In this document: positions 1 through 9,343 of the stretch, piece by piece
How the letters are laid out: every line of letters starts with the position of its first letter
How positions within the stretch are numbered: position 1 is the first letter of the stretch
NCBI GenBank assembly: GCA_002699335.1
Contig: PACG01000006.1
Span: forward strand, 1-20,786
Direction: 5' to 3'
Source of the DNA: Candidatus Poribacteria bacterium
GTDB taxonomy: Bacteria > Poribacteria > WGA-4E > UBA9662
Length of the DNA: 20,786 nt
Position numbers and translations under genes: made by a program
The notes under the pieces: model-generated
The model's database searches: none
Seen by the model: the letters and a program-made list of their open reading frames with translations, nothing else
Told to the model about the DNA's origin: nothing

Positions 1-877
1 ATTGCCCCGAACCCCCATACTGTGATTCATCAGCAGGTATCGCTTAGCTATGGTATAGACCAGTTTACGATTGTCCAGCTCTTTGATTTTTCCCGTTTCA
101 GCAGCGATGTCGAATATGCCAGACAAATGAAGACCTCCATAGGGAAAATGATTAACCTCAAAAATGTCACCGTGTTCTGCGAGTTCTCTCCATTGTCGGT
201 CAATCCAAAGTGCCAGTTCCTTAACTCTCGGCATCTGAGGAAAAATACGAATGGCGGCGGCGATGCCACCCGTGTTTTTGTATGGGCGGTTGTTAGCCCC
301 CCGCTCCAGGCGGTTGAAGTCAAGGAAGTTGGGGCTCAGGCTTTGTACTACGATTTTCTCAAATAGGGTCTGTTCTTGCCTGTTCAGCACCTCTTGTTTA
401 ACCAGTTACTCGTAGATCAACATGCGCGCATGTGATCCCCAACCACCATGACTACCGCCACCATGAACATCGTGTTCAAAGACCTTGTGGCCGAAGACCC
501 AAGTTAATTCGGTTGCATCCATGGATGTGTTGAAGATGTAAAACATTTCACCTTCCCCTTTGGCCTCCAAAGCGTGATACCGATCGAAAATAGCCCCCGA
601 AAATAAGCGGACAACATCTTCAGCGCGTTGTGGTCACGACGCCCTACGTCTATATATCGGCGCAAGAGCAACTCCCAATCGAACCAGCCTCTTGAAAAGG
701 AGTGAGTCTTGGCTTCAGCGGTCTGTTTTCTCAACAATTCGGCAGCCGGCTCAATATCCTCAAACTGCTGGTAAGAATTGAGCATCAATTGCTGAGGCAC
801 TTCCGCCGAAGGCGGTTGACTGAAACGGCAAAGATATACCAGCAACATCAGCGGACAAATGGGGGCAGTTTGATCAT
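1..877 (-). pseudogene. Degenerate enzyme-like gene, unidentified, running off the left edge
   Basis: Reading the minus strand from an ATG at 877, preceded by AAAGGA at 887-892, gives a protein-like sequence that needs two frame changes. The first is just after the start (around 848). The second is near 600, where the text passes from a segment ending LSAYFRG into one reading IFDRYHALEAKGEGEMFYIF. That last frame continues to position 1 and is broken only by a TAA at 406-408, which lies between LIYE and LVKQEVLNRQEQ. The final stretch, with NNRPYKNTGGIAAAIRIFPQ and FEVNHFPYGGLHLSGIFDIA, looks like a helical polysaccharide-lyase or heparinase-type protein, but that family call is a weak inference. 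Two frameshifts and a nonsense codon mark it as dead, or as poor sequence. The rest of the gene lies outside the window. Confidence 0.55.
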
Positions 878-891
878 ACTGGTCTATCCTT

Positions 892-1845
892 TCACGTAAT
901 GAGAAAACATTTCACACCAGACAATCTTTCCGCATCTCGCATGTTGTGAACACACTCGAAAAGCCTAGCTAAATTGGTAGTTTCTGTTGTGAAATTCCAC
1001 CATGAGGTTTCATTCAATTGCTAGCAGTAACCAGAATCCTTCAATCGTGTCTACATGGGCTTGGCAGAAACCACCATCATTATTATCTCGTGCCAATTCT
1101 TCGATACTGTAGTGGACGGTCTCAGGTTTATAACCCCATTTTTTCGGACCTCTATAGATGTTGTATTCGTCAGTGTATATGAGCCTTGCGGACTCTATCC
1201 TGGCTTCAATCAGAGGTTAAATCGTGCCGAGCTGAACATTTGCGAGCATCCGAATCACCACCTGTACTTCCGCCTTGAATCATCCCCCAAATAGGAGGGG
1301 TTCTTTTTCCAGATTTCCCTCTTCCGCTTTCTCCCCGTAAACGATTTCTTCTCCCTGTTCTACCTTTTGCCGCCACGACGAGAAGATGACCTTTATGTCT
1401 CGTAACAATATACATCTCCTCGCGCTTTGCTTCTTCTTTTAAGAGGGCGAGGACTTTCTTACAATCCCTCCACGTAGTTGTTCGGCCATTTATTGCACAT
1501 CACCACAATTGAGGTCAAGTTCTTAAAAGATTTGACGATTGGAGAGATTGAATCCTATGAAGCAGGAGCACAGAATCCATATTTTTAAGGGTTGATGATG
1601 TGCCATCAACACCGTTCCAGTGAGATCATCAAAGTATTTTCGGTAACTCTTACATACATACCGTTGGCAGGGAGACTTACTCTGCAAATTCCCGCCAGAT
1701 CAGGCGTTTTGATTTGCAGAAGGGACAAAATTCCCTTTGGCCAACGCATTTCTCTCACGGTTTGGTAGCAATATACACTATCGATCAGATCTTGAATGTT
1801 GAGGCTCACGTTGTTGGTTTGTTGACGGGGCTGATCACATCTCAC
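892..1845 (-). pseudogene. ISXO2-like (IS1595 family) transposase, degenerate
   Basis: Conceptual translation of the minus strand, joining frames, recovers the whole order of an ISXO2-like DDE transposase. The N-terminus has NIQDLIDSV and VREMRWPKG. It is followed by RQRY-type text (CQRYVCKSYRKYFDDLTGT), MAHHQPLKIWIL, FNLSNRQIF, GHLLVVAAKGRTGRRNRLRG, IYTDEYNIYRGPKKWGYKPE, HVDTIEGFW and, at the end, GGISQQKLPI and FFECVHNM. Stops occur after CGDVQ, within the FGG/VQVV region, after VQLGTI and after QKLPI. There are also several frameshifts, and the zinc-ribbon cysteines expected after WPKG are mostly gone. The family identification is firm, and the element cannot make a transposase. Its stop codon at 892-894 abuts the ribosome-binding site of the dead gene at 1-877. 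I could not define terminal inverted repeats or a target duplication. Confidence 0.85.
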
Positions 1846-2367
1846 CGACTAGCAAAGGGAACCGCCATAGAATCAAAAGACTAGAAGCGATCACTCATAT
1901 GAGCGGGGTTGGGATTTTGAGGTGGCCCAAGCTTTTTCCTTTTTCTCGGTGTTGCAGAGATATCCTCACCGCGTCTGGACCGATGGTACCGTCTTCACCA
2001 AGACCTTAAAAACCCGACAAGAGTCTAGATGTCTTTTCGCTGGAGGACAACAACGGCAAGAAGAAAGAAAACGTCTCGTGGACGTACACACAAGGGCTAT
2101 GCTGACCAGATTCCAATCACTATCTATCTGGTATAGGAAGGTTAGTACCTCGGCACGGAACTTGGCCAAGACCACCAGTTGAGTGCAGAGGGAGCTCGAT
2201 TCGGTACTCGATCAGACGGGCTTTGTTCAGCCAAGACGAATAAAGTAATGGATTTAAAAGTGAATACCTGTCACAATAGGGACAAGCCATCAAATGAAAA
2301 CACAATAACACAAAAGGATCAAGGATAGTTATTAAAAGTGACAAACTATCCAGCGGAGTAGATTTAG
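1846..2367. other. Stretch without a supported gene
   Basis: About 520 bases separate the transposase remnant from the Gfo/Idh/MocA gene. Short open frames exist on both strands (for example 1922-2182 plus), but they have biased, low-information composition, no ribosome-binding site and no recognisable motif. The plus-strand translation around 2030-2140 looks faintly protein-like in pieces (SLEDNNGKKK, GYADQIPITIYLV) and may be another gene remnant. The last 150 bases are A+T-rich and probably hold the promoter of the downstream gene, but no clear -35/-10 pair was seen. Confidence 0.5.
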
Positions 2368-3624
2368 ATGAATCATCAGGATAACCGACCTATTCGTCTG
2401 GGTGTCGTCGGTGCAGGTCGAGGTAGATCTTATATGAACGTCTCAGAGGCAGTTGGGTTTGAACTCGTTGCCATCTGCGATACCTGGGAAGAAAAACTAG
2501 AGCGGGTAGGGAGAGAACTCAACGTTACGACCTATAATGACTACGATCGGTTTTTGCAACACGACACCGATGCAGTTGTCCTGTGTAACTTTTTTCATCA
2601 GCACGCCCCATTTGCGGAGAAGGCTTTTTCTGCCGGGAAACACGTTATGAGTGAGTGTGCAGCCTGTCATACTTTGGCTGAAGGGGTCTCTTTGGCTCGC
2701 GCTGTTGAGCACAGCGGCAAGATCTATATGTTTGCGGAAAACTATCCCTACAGCGCCTATAATCAGGAAATGCGCCGACGCTATCAGGCAGGAGAGATTG
2801 GCAACTTTAAATACGGCGAAGGCGAATATGTGCATCCGGATCCGGCCGAGGTCAAACTAGCACGTAGTTGTGGTTGGGATCATTGGCGGAACTGGATTCC
2901 ATCCACTTACTATTGCACCCACTCCATTGCCCCTGTCATGTACATTACCGATACCCGGCCAGTCAAAGTTAACGGTTTTGTCGTCCCTTACGACACTGAT
3001 GACCCAACGCAAACCCGACACGCCAAACGGAGTGATACCTGTGCTATCATCATCTGTCGGATGGACAACGAAGCGGTGATGAAGTCGCTACACGGTGCCT
3101 TGCGGGGGCACGGAAACTATGTGCGTATTCACGGGAATAAAGGACTAATGGAAAATTGCCGGCACGGTGATAAAGGACGACTGCGCATCTGGCGAGAGCC
3201 GTGGGAAAAAGAGACGGATCAGCCAACGGAAGAGGTATATAAACCAGGCTTTGCTGTAGCCGCAGACCTCGCCGCCAAAACCGGACATGGTGGGGGAGAC
3301 TTTTTCACCAGTTACCATTTTGCCCAAGCGATTCGGACCGGAGAACAACCTTATCTGGACGTATACCGCGGCATCGACATGAGTATCGTCGGCATCTTGG
3401 CCTGGCAGTCGGCTTTAAACGACTCGGCCCCGATTAAGGTGCCGGATTTCAGGGATGAGCAGCTCCGCAAACAGTACGAAAATGACGATTGGTCGCCGGA
3501 TCCAGAGCGAAAAGGGGAGGGACAACCACCGTCCAGCGTTCTGGGTGAGATTGATCCACCAACTGAGGCCAAAGACCTAGCACGGGAAATCTGGTCCAAA
3601 CAGGGGTATGCCGTTGATATCTAA
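2368..3624 (+). CDS. Gfo/Idh/MocA family oxidoreductase
   Basis: Predicted NAD(P)-dependent, cytoplasmic dehydrogenase of 418 aa; substrate unknown, but the family usually acts on sugars, inositols or their derivatives. The N-terminal Rossmann fold starts with RLGVVGAGRGRSY (residues 10-22), and an acidic residue ends beta-2 (ICDTW, Asp38). The second half is the usual alpha/beta substrate domain. His185 in YYCTHSIAPVMYI sits where the family has its catalytic-region histidine. The familiar E-K-P motif after beta-5 is replaced by MSECAACHT (94-102), so the usual lysine is absent. That feature is seen in some subfamilies. The start is ATG at 2368 with GGAG at 2355-2358. The gene stands alone on its strand between remnants and ends just before a minus-strand pentapeptide remnant. 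No frameshift or internal stop is present, so it appears functional. Confidence 0.9.
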   Translation: MNHQDNRPIRLGVVGAGRGRSYMNVSEAVGFELVAICDTWEEKLERVGRELNVTTYNDYDRFLQHDTDAVVLCNFFHQHAPFAEKAFSAGKHVMSECAACHTLAEGVSLARAVEHSGKIYMFAENYPYSAYNQEMRRRYQAGEIGNFKYGEGEYVHPDPAEVKLARSCGWDHWRNWIPSTYYCTHSIAPVMYITDTRPVKVNGFVVPYDTDDPTQTRHAKRSDTCAIIICRMDNEAVMKSLHGALRGHGNYVRIHGNKGLMENCRHGDKGRLRIWREPWEKETDQPTEEVYKPGFAVAADLAAKTGHGGGDFFTSYHFAQAIRTGEQPYLDVYRGIDMSIVGILAWQSALNDSAPIKVPDFRDEQLRKQYENDDWSPDPERKGEGQPPSSVLGEIDPPTEAKDLAREIWSKQGYAVDI

Positions 3625-3642
3625 CCGTTACGATCAATCTCG

Positions 3643-3819
3643 TCAGATATATTGAGCAGGGTCAAAGCCTGGCGGGAAAATGGCTTCTTCGTCATAAAAC
3701 AGTTGAAACAGGTTAGTATTGAGGATGTCGGCTCCAGTCAAATCAGCGCCGCTGAGGTTGGCCCCGGTCAGCAGTCCTCTAGTTGAATAGAGAGCAGGAT
3801 TAAAAAAAGCCGTACTATT
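3643..3819 (-). pseudogene. C-terminal remnant of a pentapeptide-repeat protein
   Basis: Minus-strand frame open from just after TAA (3820-3822) to TGA at 3643-3645. It contains LLTGANLSGADLTGADIL, about three A(N/D)LxG pentapeptide units, followed by the tail FYDEEAIFPPGFDPAQYI. That kind of tail (tyrosine-acidic-F-P-x-G-F-D-P) commonly closes pentapeptide-repeat proteins of cyanobacteria and related genomes. There is no start codon or ribosome-binding site, and only the last turns of the right-handed beta-helix remain. It is therefore a truncated gene end. Most of the gene has been lost or replaced by the small membrane-protein gene upstream. Confidence 0.7.
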
Positions 3820-3864
3820 TTAGTAACCCTTTCGCTTGTTTTTCGAGGTGAGTTTTACCTGCTT

Positions 3865-4470
3865 TTACCCGTTGGGTTTTCTTCTTTTGCTTCTTGGGAT
3901 AAGAGGTCTCCACCGGTGCAAAAAAGCCAGGCTTGCTATTAACCCCCCAACGAAGAGGAGTTCCACCGCCACGAATTGCGGATCCCCATAATGCCGTTCG
4001 ACGTCAGCGAAGAAACTATCCAGTAGCAACCATTCCAACTGGTGTAGCTGGAGTGCTTCGAAGCGATGGGTATAGTGACCCATAAACCTTGCCGGAAATC
4101 CGTCCAAAACGCCATCTGTGAAGCGGAGAAGGTAGTGGTCCCAGAGATCGTAGATCAAGACCATCAGTATGCCGTAGCCATAGCGAACGTTTGTCCACAA
4201 GCTCCAGGTGATAGTAGCGGCACCACCCAGCATCCAGCCCCAAAAAACAATGCGAGAAAATAACGATCCCGATGGACTGCCATCGTGGTAGGTAAAGATA
4301 GCCAGTGTATCGACCACAGCATGAGATAGGAAAGCGAAGATCAATCCCAGCGCTAACCAGGTCCATTCTGGAAGATTAGACCACCTGGCACGCCCATCTT
4401 TGCGTTTTACCACCATCTGTCCCAGGTGAAGGCAAACCATACCTGAGAGAACATGAGCAAGAACCATCAT
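3865..4470 (-). CDS. Small polytopic membrane protein, function unknown
   Basis: Protein of 201 aa with about five hydrophobic segments: roughly residues 1-20, 33-58, 70-90, 95-113 and 163-184. It therefore probably sits in the inner membrane. The tail is basic (RSKRRKPNG). Histidine and aspartate residues occur within or near the membrane segments (AHVLSGMVCLHLGQ, FLSHAVVDTLAIFTYH, YDLWDHYLLRF). The pattern recalls membrane-bound metal-dependent hydrolases of the YdjM/DUF457 type, but the match is too weak to assign. The start is ATG at 4470 with AGGAG about nine bases upstream; a second ATG follows immediately. It lies between two decayed genes on the same strand and is itself uninterrupted, which suggests selection has kept it. 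No family is recognised with confidence. Confidence 0.7.
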   Translation of the reverse strand: MMVLAHVLSGMVCLHLGQMVVKRKDGRARWSNLPEWTWLALGLIFAFLSHAVVDTLAIFTYHDGSPSGSLFSRIVFWGWMLGGAATITWSLWTNVRYGYGILMVLIYDLWDHYLLRFTDGVLDGFPARFMGHYTHRFEALQLHQLEWLLLDSFFADVERHYGDPQFVAVELLFVGGLIASLAFLHRWRPLIPRSKRRKPNG

Positions 4471-4490
4471 AGCTAAGCGCTCCTACATTT

Positions 4491-6598
4491 TCACTTTCTC
4501 GACCAAGGACCTGTTTTACCGGCGGTATTCTCTGTAGGCTGCGATATCCGCCAAACCTCCGCAACGGTTGTCATTTTAGCTGTTTCCCTTTGTCTAGGAG
4601 GCCAAGAAACAATTCCTTGGTGAACGGGAGCGTAAATACAATCTGGATTCGGTGGGGGAGTATCCTGCGTATATACGGTTACTACTCCTTGCCAAATATG
4701 AATGATCTCTGGCCTTGGATCGCCAAGTACATCAGCAAAGGTAATTGCAGGTCGGTAGCGATAGTTCGATTCATTGCACGACTCGTTGGGTAACTCGACC
4801 ATTTTATACCCTTGTCCATCGTAAAGACCACATCCACGATAAGAACCAATGAAAATTAATTCCTGCCCTTCACCTATCCAATTGACCGAACCACTGGGAT
4901 GACCAATAGGATCAGGATTCATTCGGCTTAACCAGTTTTCACGACCATTAATCACGTTAATGATTCCCATACTTCCCCATCGATTGCGTCCAGCTAACTC
5001 TAGCCCCGGAAGATCCGGGTAAAAATTCCAATCTTCCCTTCTGGTGTGTGACCTCTATATGATGGGCTGTACGCAGTGCTCCTGTCAGTCCATCTGCGAG
5101 ATAGACGCCCCCTGAGCAAACAAAGATAGTGAAATCTAGTTCACTATCTCCAGTGAAATTACCGATAACGGCAAAGTCAATATGACTAGCACCGGCCCAG
5201 TTCCGAATATCATCGATTGTATCTTGCATTCACCAGATTGTTTCGTCTTTGGGGGAAAGCAATTGGTAACTGGGCAGTACAGCTCATCTTTTCCATCCCG
5301 ATCAACATCGAAAAACTGACAACCAAAAGTGTGTCCTAAGCCCGGCGGTTGGCTGTCAATTGACCAAATTTCATTAAACTGGTCGTCGAGGACCATCAGT
5401 CGTGTTTGATCCTCATCAAAGGTTTCTGCGTCGCAATAGCGGATCAATAGATCTCCCGCTATATCGGTGCCACGTACGTTTCCCGGGCCGGTCTGTCATC
5501 CCTGTATACTGCAGCCATAACTTATGCTGAATGGGGCGTGGAAATGGTACTGTTCGAACCGTTTTTCCAGTCGATAAATTGATCACTTCGGAATGGTTGT
5601 TTCGAACGGTAATTGACTCACGACACCCATCCGCTGCGTTTCGGTGGATCGCTACCTTCTCATTCTGCAAAGGCTCATCACGTTCCCACAAAATCTGGTC
5701 CTCAAGCGTTATGGCAATGATGCGTTGGCCGCTATTTGCAATAATGGTTGCCAACATATTGCTTGCGAGGCGCCACGCGGGTGGGCGAAAGAGACCTCTC
5801 CAATCAGATCCGACGTATTAGTCAATTGGTAGATAGACTTTCTCAAGTCGATCGATACTGCCGGGTTGAGTCTTGGCTGTTTTTCCCTGATATGTTCGAC
5901 CCTTTTCTGGTAATTATGGCCTACAATGTGGTGGTATTTCTGCTGTCCGGGTGTCATTTCAACAGTGGCACTAGCAATTTTTCCTGGCGAATTTCCACGT
6001 AAGTCAACACGATCTCTGGCGTAATACCTGTCTGTAGCAGTTAAGAAGGTATCCTCGCACCAGCACCGGAATTGGTTGCCGTCCGTGGCAACCCCCAATT
6101 GATAATAACGGTTAGGATCGAATGCTTTCGCCTTCTCGGCTAGGATTTTCCACTCTTCGTCATTACGCCGATAGAGAATCAAGCACCTTAATCCCCCCAT
6201 AGCTAAAAAATATAAAGTGACGATGATCCTGATAACGAAAGACAATACCAAACCGGGATTCAGTACGATTCGGAATATCGTGGTATTTGACACACTCGGC
6301 CGTAACCATGCGAAAGTGCCAGAGAGACGGTATGCACTCCAAAATGGATCCGTCGTCAGTAGTAGCGAACATGCATTAACTTCCTCAAGCATGTTGGTTT
6401 CAACCGTCTGGTCATAAGTTACTCTCAGATGCGATTTTTGATCACGATAGCCTCAGGGGGTCATATCGTTGTACCAACCAGGAAATATCGATTCTCTTGA
6501 TCTCTGTCCGGGGTGCCGGAGTCAAAGTAATCATCCTTAGGTGCTGAGCCGGGATCAAAGGATAACACCTTTTGACAAGGCATTCGTCGTTCTGGCAT
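4491..6598 (-). pseudogene. Multiply frameshifted beta-propeller (FG-GAP-like) protein gene
   Basis: A single ancestral gene of roughly 700 codons can be read from ATG at 6598 (AGAGG upstream) to a stop at 4491. It needs at least six frame changes plus in-frame stops: TGA after NDMTP, and TGA between KDETIW and MQDTIDD. The N-terminal part has FRYQDHRHFIFFSYGG and LYRRNDEEWKILAEKAKAFD, a jelly-roll resembling DUF1080/laminin-G-type domains. The C-terminal part has propeller-like blades with FG-GAP-type acidic turns: FFDVDRDGKDELYCP, VIGNFTGDSELDF, FADVLGDPRPEIIHIW. Several breaks sit at short homopolymers (C6 at 6192-6197; AAA near 5483). Family members are usually secreted and many bind or cleave polysaccharide; that role is inferred. 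The number of independent lesions points to a dead gene. Confidence 0.75.
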
Positions 6599-6806
6599 CA
6601 ATTGCCTCTTGGTGAAGCAGTCAGATAATTTTGGACAGTGCCTTGGTTGATTATCAGGTAGTCCCTAAAATAGGGATTCTCATGGGAAATTAATTTTCCG
6701 GTAAAAACCATGGGTGAATTTCCAGCGCGAAATGGATGAAGAAAGCACGAAAAAGTTGAAAGTCCGTTGGCTAAAAACGTTTGAAAAAATTAGAGATGCT
6801 TCAACA

Positions 6807-7690
6807 TCAGTTGAAGTGCTTCGCTAAGGGATCGTGAAAAGACAGATCTTGTTTTCGCATTTGGCCTTCATAATCTAGGTTCAATAGCTGATACCATCCA
6901 AACCAGGCCAAGGCTGGTTCTGCAATCCAGCCTTTAGTTACCAACTGCAAGCCTTGACCCTTGCCGCGACAACTATTTCCAACTGGCATTGAAACTGGCG
7001 AGTTTCTAAAATCTCCCTGCTAGCCGCTGTTAGCCCACCAGCCTTCTATAGCAGTTGACGTTTTACCGCACCTTTTGCCAAAAAGCCAGTTCCGGCAGTT
7101 CAAACACGCCGGCTGTTGGCTTGCCGACACCAGAGTAGTAGCCGGCGTGAATCCAGAAGTTGGGGCGCTCCACTCCACCGGGATGGTATTGTCGATGCAA
7201 AGTGTTGAGAGGGTAGCAGACCGCACTCCCCTCTTCGATTTCATAGTTACTTACCGTCAAGTTGAGCGGATCAGCGCTAGCGATGTTACCACAAGTACAT
7301 GGCTTCGACAAACTCCTGCCGTAACGACTCTACCCACTTATCCTTGCCGTGGTAATGCAGATAATTACCTTCGACTTGGCAGAGGAGAAAAGGCGTGCGC
7401 ATGGTAGGGACGATCCTGATGGCATAGAAAAGCGATACCAACCAATAGCTCCGTGCCAGAGTTCTCCACCGACCGTGGCACATCCCCACAAATATAGTAT
7501 TCGGTACCGGGCCGAAGGGGCACAGTGATGGGTTGGTCTCTAGGGCTATGGCTGGGCCAAGCTCTCAAAACACCTTCCCCGATAGCCAGTGGCAGGCCTC
7601 ATGCCCCTTAACCTGGTCTCGAATTCGGCCTGGTAGTAGAGTTGATCTCACCAAAATGAAGTTGGTGTTCCTTGTTGTCTCCTGGCACAA
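6807..7690 (-). pseudogene. Degenerate cupin-like protein gene
   Basis: Minus-strand translation recovers one protein in four frame segments. The first has TNFILVRSTLLPGRIRDQV and GHEACHWLSGKV. Then comes ITVPLRPGTEYYICGDVPRS with VENSGTELLVGIAF. Next is NYEIEEGSAVCYPLNTLHRQ with HPGGVERPNFWIHAGYYSGV. A tail ends WFGWYQLLNLDYEGQMRKQD. The pattern LLPG...GHE..H.LSG followed by PLRPG..YY...VP....N.G.E is that of the two cupin motifs, and the third segment looks like a second cupin-type half. Frame changes occur near 7600, 7375 and 7290-7300, another lies near 7070, and a TAG interrupts the tail near 7020. Sugar-related or dioxygenase-type cupins are possible relatives; the substrate cannot be told. 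It is followed downstream, on the same strand, by the dead propeller gene. Confidence 0.5.
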
Positions 7691-7860
7691 TAGCTTATTT
7701 AGCTAGCCCCACTGACACTGCTGTCGAATGCCCTCCCCGTTTTTGACAATAATTTTTCCTTGCTGGTTCATCTTTCCCCTCTCCTAGTTTCGTTAAACAA
7801 CTCGTTACCGTCACAATTAAATCCCGCTCGAACGCTTGGTTTCGACCGTGAGTTTGCCCG

Positions 7861-8387
7861 AAGCACTTCAACCACTTCAAACTCAGTCGGAGCCTGGACA
7901 AGATCTTTGACTATGGGGGCAATTTACCCTTCAGCCAAATTTTACCCATGGTTGCAGTCAGGATCACCGCCCTGATCTAAAGCCATCCGTATTGGAACTA
8001 GTCGTCTCCCAAGATGGTCGTCTACCTTTCGGTTGGGACGACAATGCGAGCGACAGCCTCGTCTTCAAGGAACGATCTAACACACTTATAGGACAGTGTT
8101 TGCAATCCCAGCCCCCGCGTCATCTGATTGCAGACTCCAAATTATACACCAAAGCTAAGGCTAAACCCCTGGCCCAACACCCTTTTATCACACAGATAGC
8201 GAAAACGATAAAGCTGGTGCTGTCTGCCATTTTTCAGGCCTGGGAGGTGACTGCGGGTGTACAATCCCAAATTGGTGATCGAACAATAAGAAAAGGTATC
8301 TATGGACACTTGTTCCGGGTTAAAATGAGGATCTATATCGAACAAAAGGTTCTTAGGCTTAATCGCCCAGAACCAAACTTTAAATAA
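7861..8387 (+). pseudogene. IS1634-like (IS4 superfamily) transposase fragment
   Basis: The plus strand encodes the central part of an IS1634-type transposase. HFNHFKLSRSLDKIFDYG is read in one frame. It is followed in another frame by HGCSQDHRPDLKPSVLELVV, SQDGRLPFGWDDNASDS, LIADSKLYTKAKAKPLAQHP and FITQIAKTIK. The HG.S.DHRPDL block, the DGN.SD-like block and the ADS.LYT block are characteristic of this family. The N-terminal DNA-binding region and the C-terminal third are missing or unreadable. The last part to 8387 is open but does not look like the normal C-terminus. The fragment begins next to the dead cupin gene and stops 20 bases before an intact dehydrogenase gene. Terminal inverted repeats were not found. 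Confidence 0.75.
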
Positions 8388-8407
8388 CTGGGAAAAAGGG
8401 GTGTAAA

Positions 8408-9316
8408 ATGAAGAATAGGAAAATAGGCTTAATCGGACTCGGTTCTATGGGCAGTGAAATGGCACTCAAGTTCCTGGCTGCTGGTCATGATCTAACTGTG
8501 TACGACATTAACCCTGAACGGTTAGCACCAAGTATTAGCGCTGGCGCAAAGATCGCTGATAGTTCGGCTGAGTTAACGCAAAAAGTAGGTCTGGTTATGA
8601 CCAGTCTCAGAAGCTCAGACATATGGGTGTCAGTGGCAGAATCCGAGCTACTGCCTCATGCCGAACCGGGGCAAGTCTTCATCGATCTTGGAACCACCAC
8701 TGCCCATCAGATCCGCCGGTTAGCAGAAGCCTTTAGTGAAAAAAGTGCGACACTATTGGATGTACCGGTTAGTGGTGGACCTAATGGTATTAGAAACGGA
8801 AACCTGCATATGTTTGCGGGTGGATGTCGTGAGCAGTTCGACCGGTGTGTACTACTTTTCTCTGTTATTGGTGATCCGGAGCGAATCGTTTACTGCGGCC
8901 CCAGTGGGTCAGGTCAGATTGTCAAAGGGGTCAACCAGCTAACCATGGGATTAGGAGCTGCCGCCTACTTGGAGGCCGTTGCTTTCGGGGTTGGCAACGG
9001 AATAGAGGTCGAAGCTATTTGTCAGGCGGTCGGTGGAGAGGCTGGATGGCGGCAACATTTTGAGTCGGTTGCCAATCAAGTTCAGCAGGAGAAAGGCAAT
9101 CACGTCTATGTCAAGTTTCCTGAACTGTGTTACTTCCTTGACGAGGCTGAGCACCAGGGATATGAGATTCCGCTGACGCGCGCTTTGTACGATTTCTGTC
9201 GGCGGGAAGAGCTAATTGTACCTGATAATATGGGAAGGGATAGCCACCCGTTTTGGCGTGCCTTGAGGTGTGCGGTTAGGCCATCAGGAGATAAAACTGA
9301 AGCTTCGGGAACCTAG
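8408..9316 (+). CDS. NAD(P)-dependent beta-hydroxyacid dehydrogenase (3-hydroxyisobutyrate dehydrogenase family)
   Basis: Cytoplasmic enzyme of 302 aa, expected to oxidise a small 3-hydroxy acid, or reduce the matching semialdehyde, with NAD(P). The Rossmann dinucleotide motif is IGLIGLGSMGSEMA (6-19), and Asp33 ends beta-2 (VYDINPERL). The substrate motif is LLDVPVSGGPNGIRNGNL (116-133). The catalytic lysine is Lys173 and the nearby Asn is Asn176, in GSGQIVKGVNQLTMG. These are the hallmark residues of the family, and the length is typical (about 290-300 aa). The start is ATG at 8408 with AAAGGGG a few bases upstream. It lies 20 bases after an IS1634-like fragment and converges with the cyclase gene 27 bases downstream, with no obvious hairpin in the gap. 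The exact substrate (3-hydroxyisobutyrate, tartronate semialdehyde, L-threonate or another) cannot be read from the sequence. Confidence 0.9.
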   Translation: MKNRKIGLIGLGSMGSEMALKFLAAGHDLTVYDINPERLAPSISAGAKIADSSAELTQKVGLVMTSLRSSDIWVSVAESELLPHAEPGQVFIDLGTTTAHQIRRLAEAFSEKSATLLDVPVSGGPNGIRNGNLHMFAGGCREQFDRCVLLFSVIGDPERIVYCGPSGSGQIVKGVNQLTMGLGAAAYLEAVAFGVGNGIEVEAICQAVGGEAGWRQHFESVANQVQQEKGNHVYVKFPELCYFLDEAEHQGYEIPLTRALYDFCRREELIVPDNMGRDSHPFWRALRCAVRPSGDKTEASGT

Positions 9317-9343
9317 ATCTGCTTTATTCTCGATTCCACTTTT

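Noticed and set aside
22..366. Plus-strand frame of 114 codons at the left edge
   Set aside because: The opposite strand encodes convincing protein through the same bases; this frame has no ribosome-binding site or motif.
5709..6392. Long minus-strand frame taken as a separate 227-aa gene
   Set aside because: It is one segment of the frameshifted propeller gene. Its first 50 residues are out of frame relative to the neighbouring segment.
6660..6680. Small hairpin TCCCTA-AAA-TAGGGA as a terminator
   Set aside because: The six-base stem is followed by no T run on either strand and lies upstream of a dead gene.
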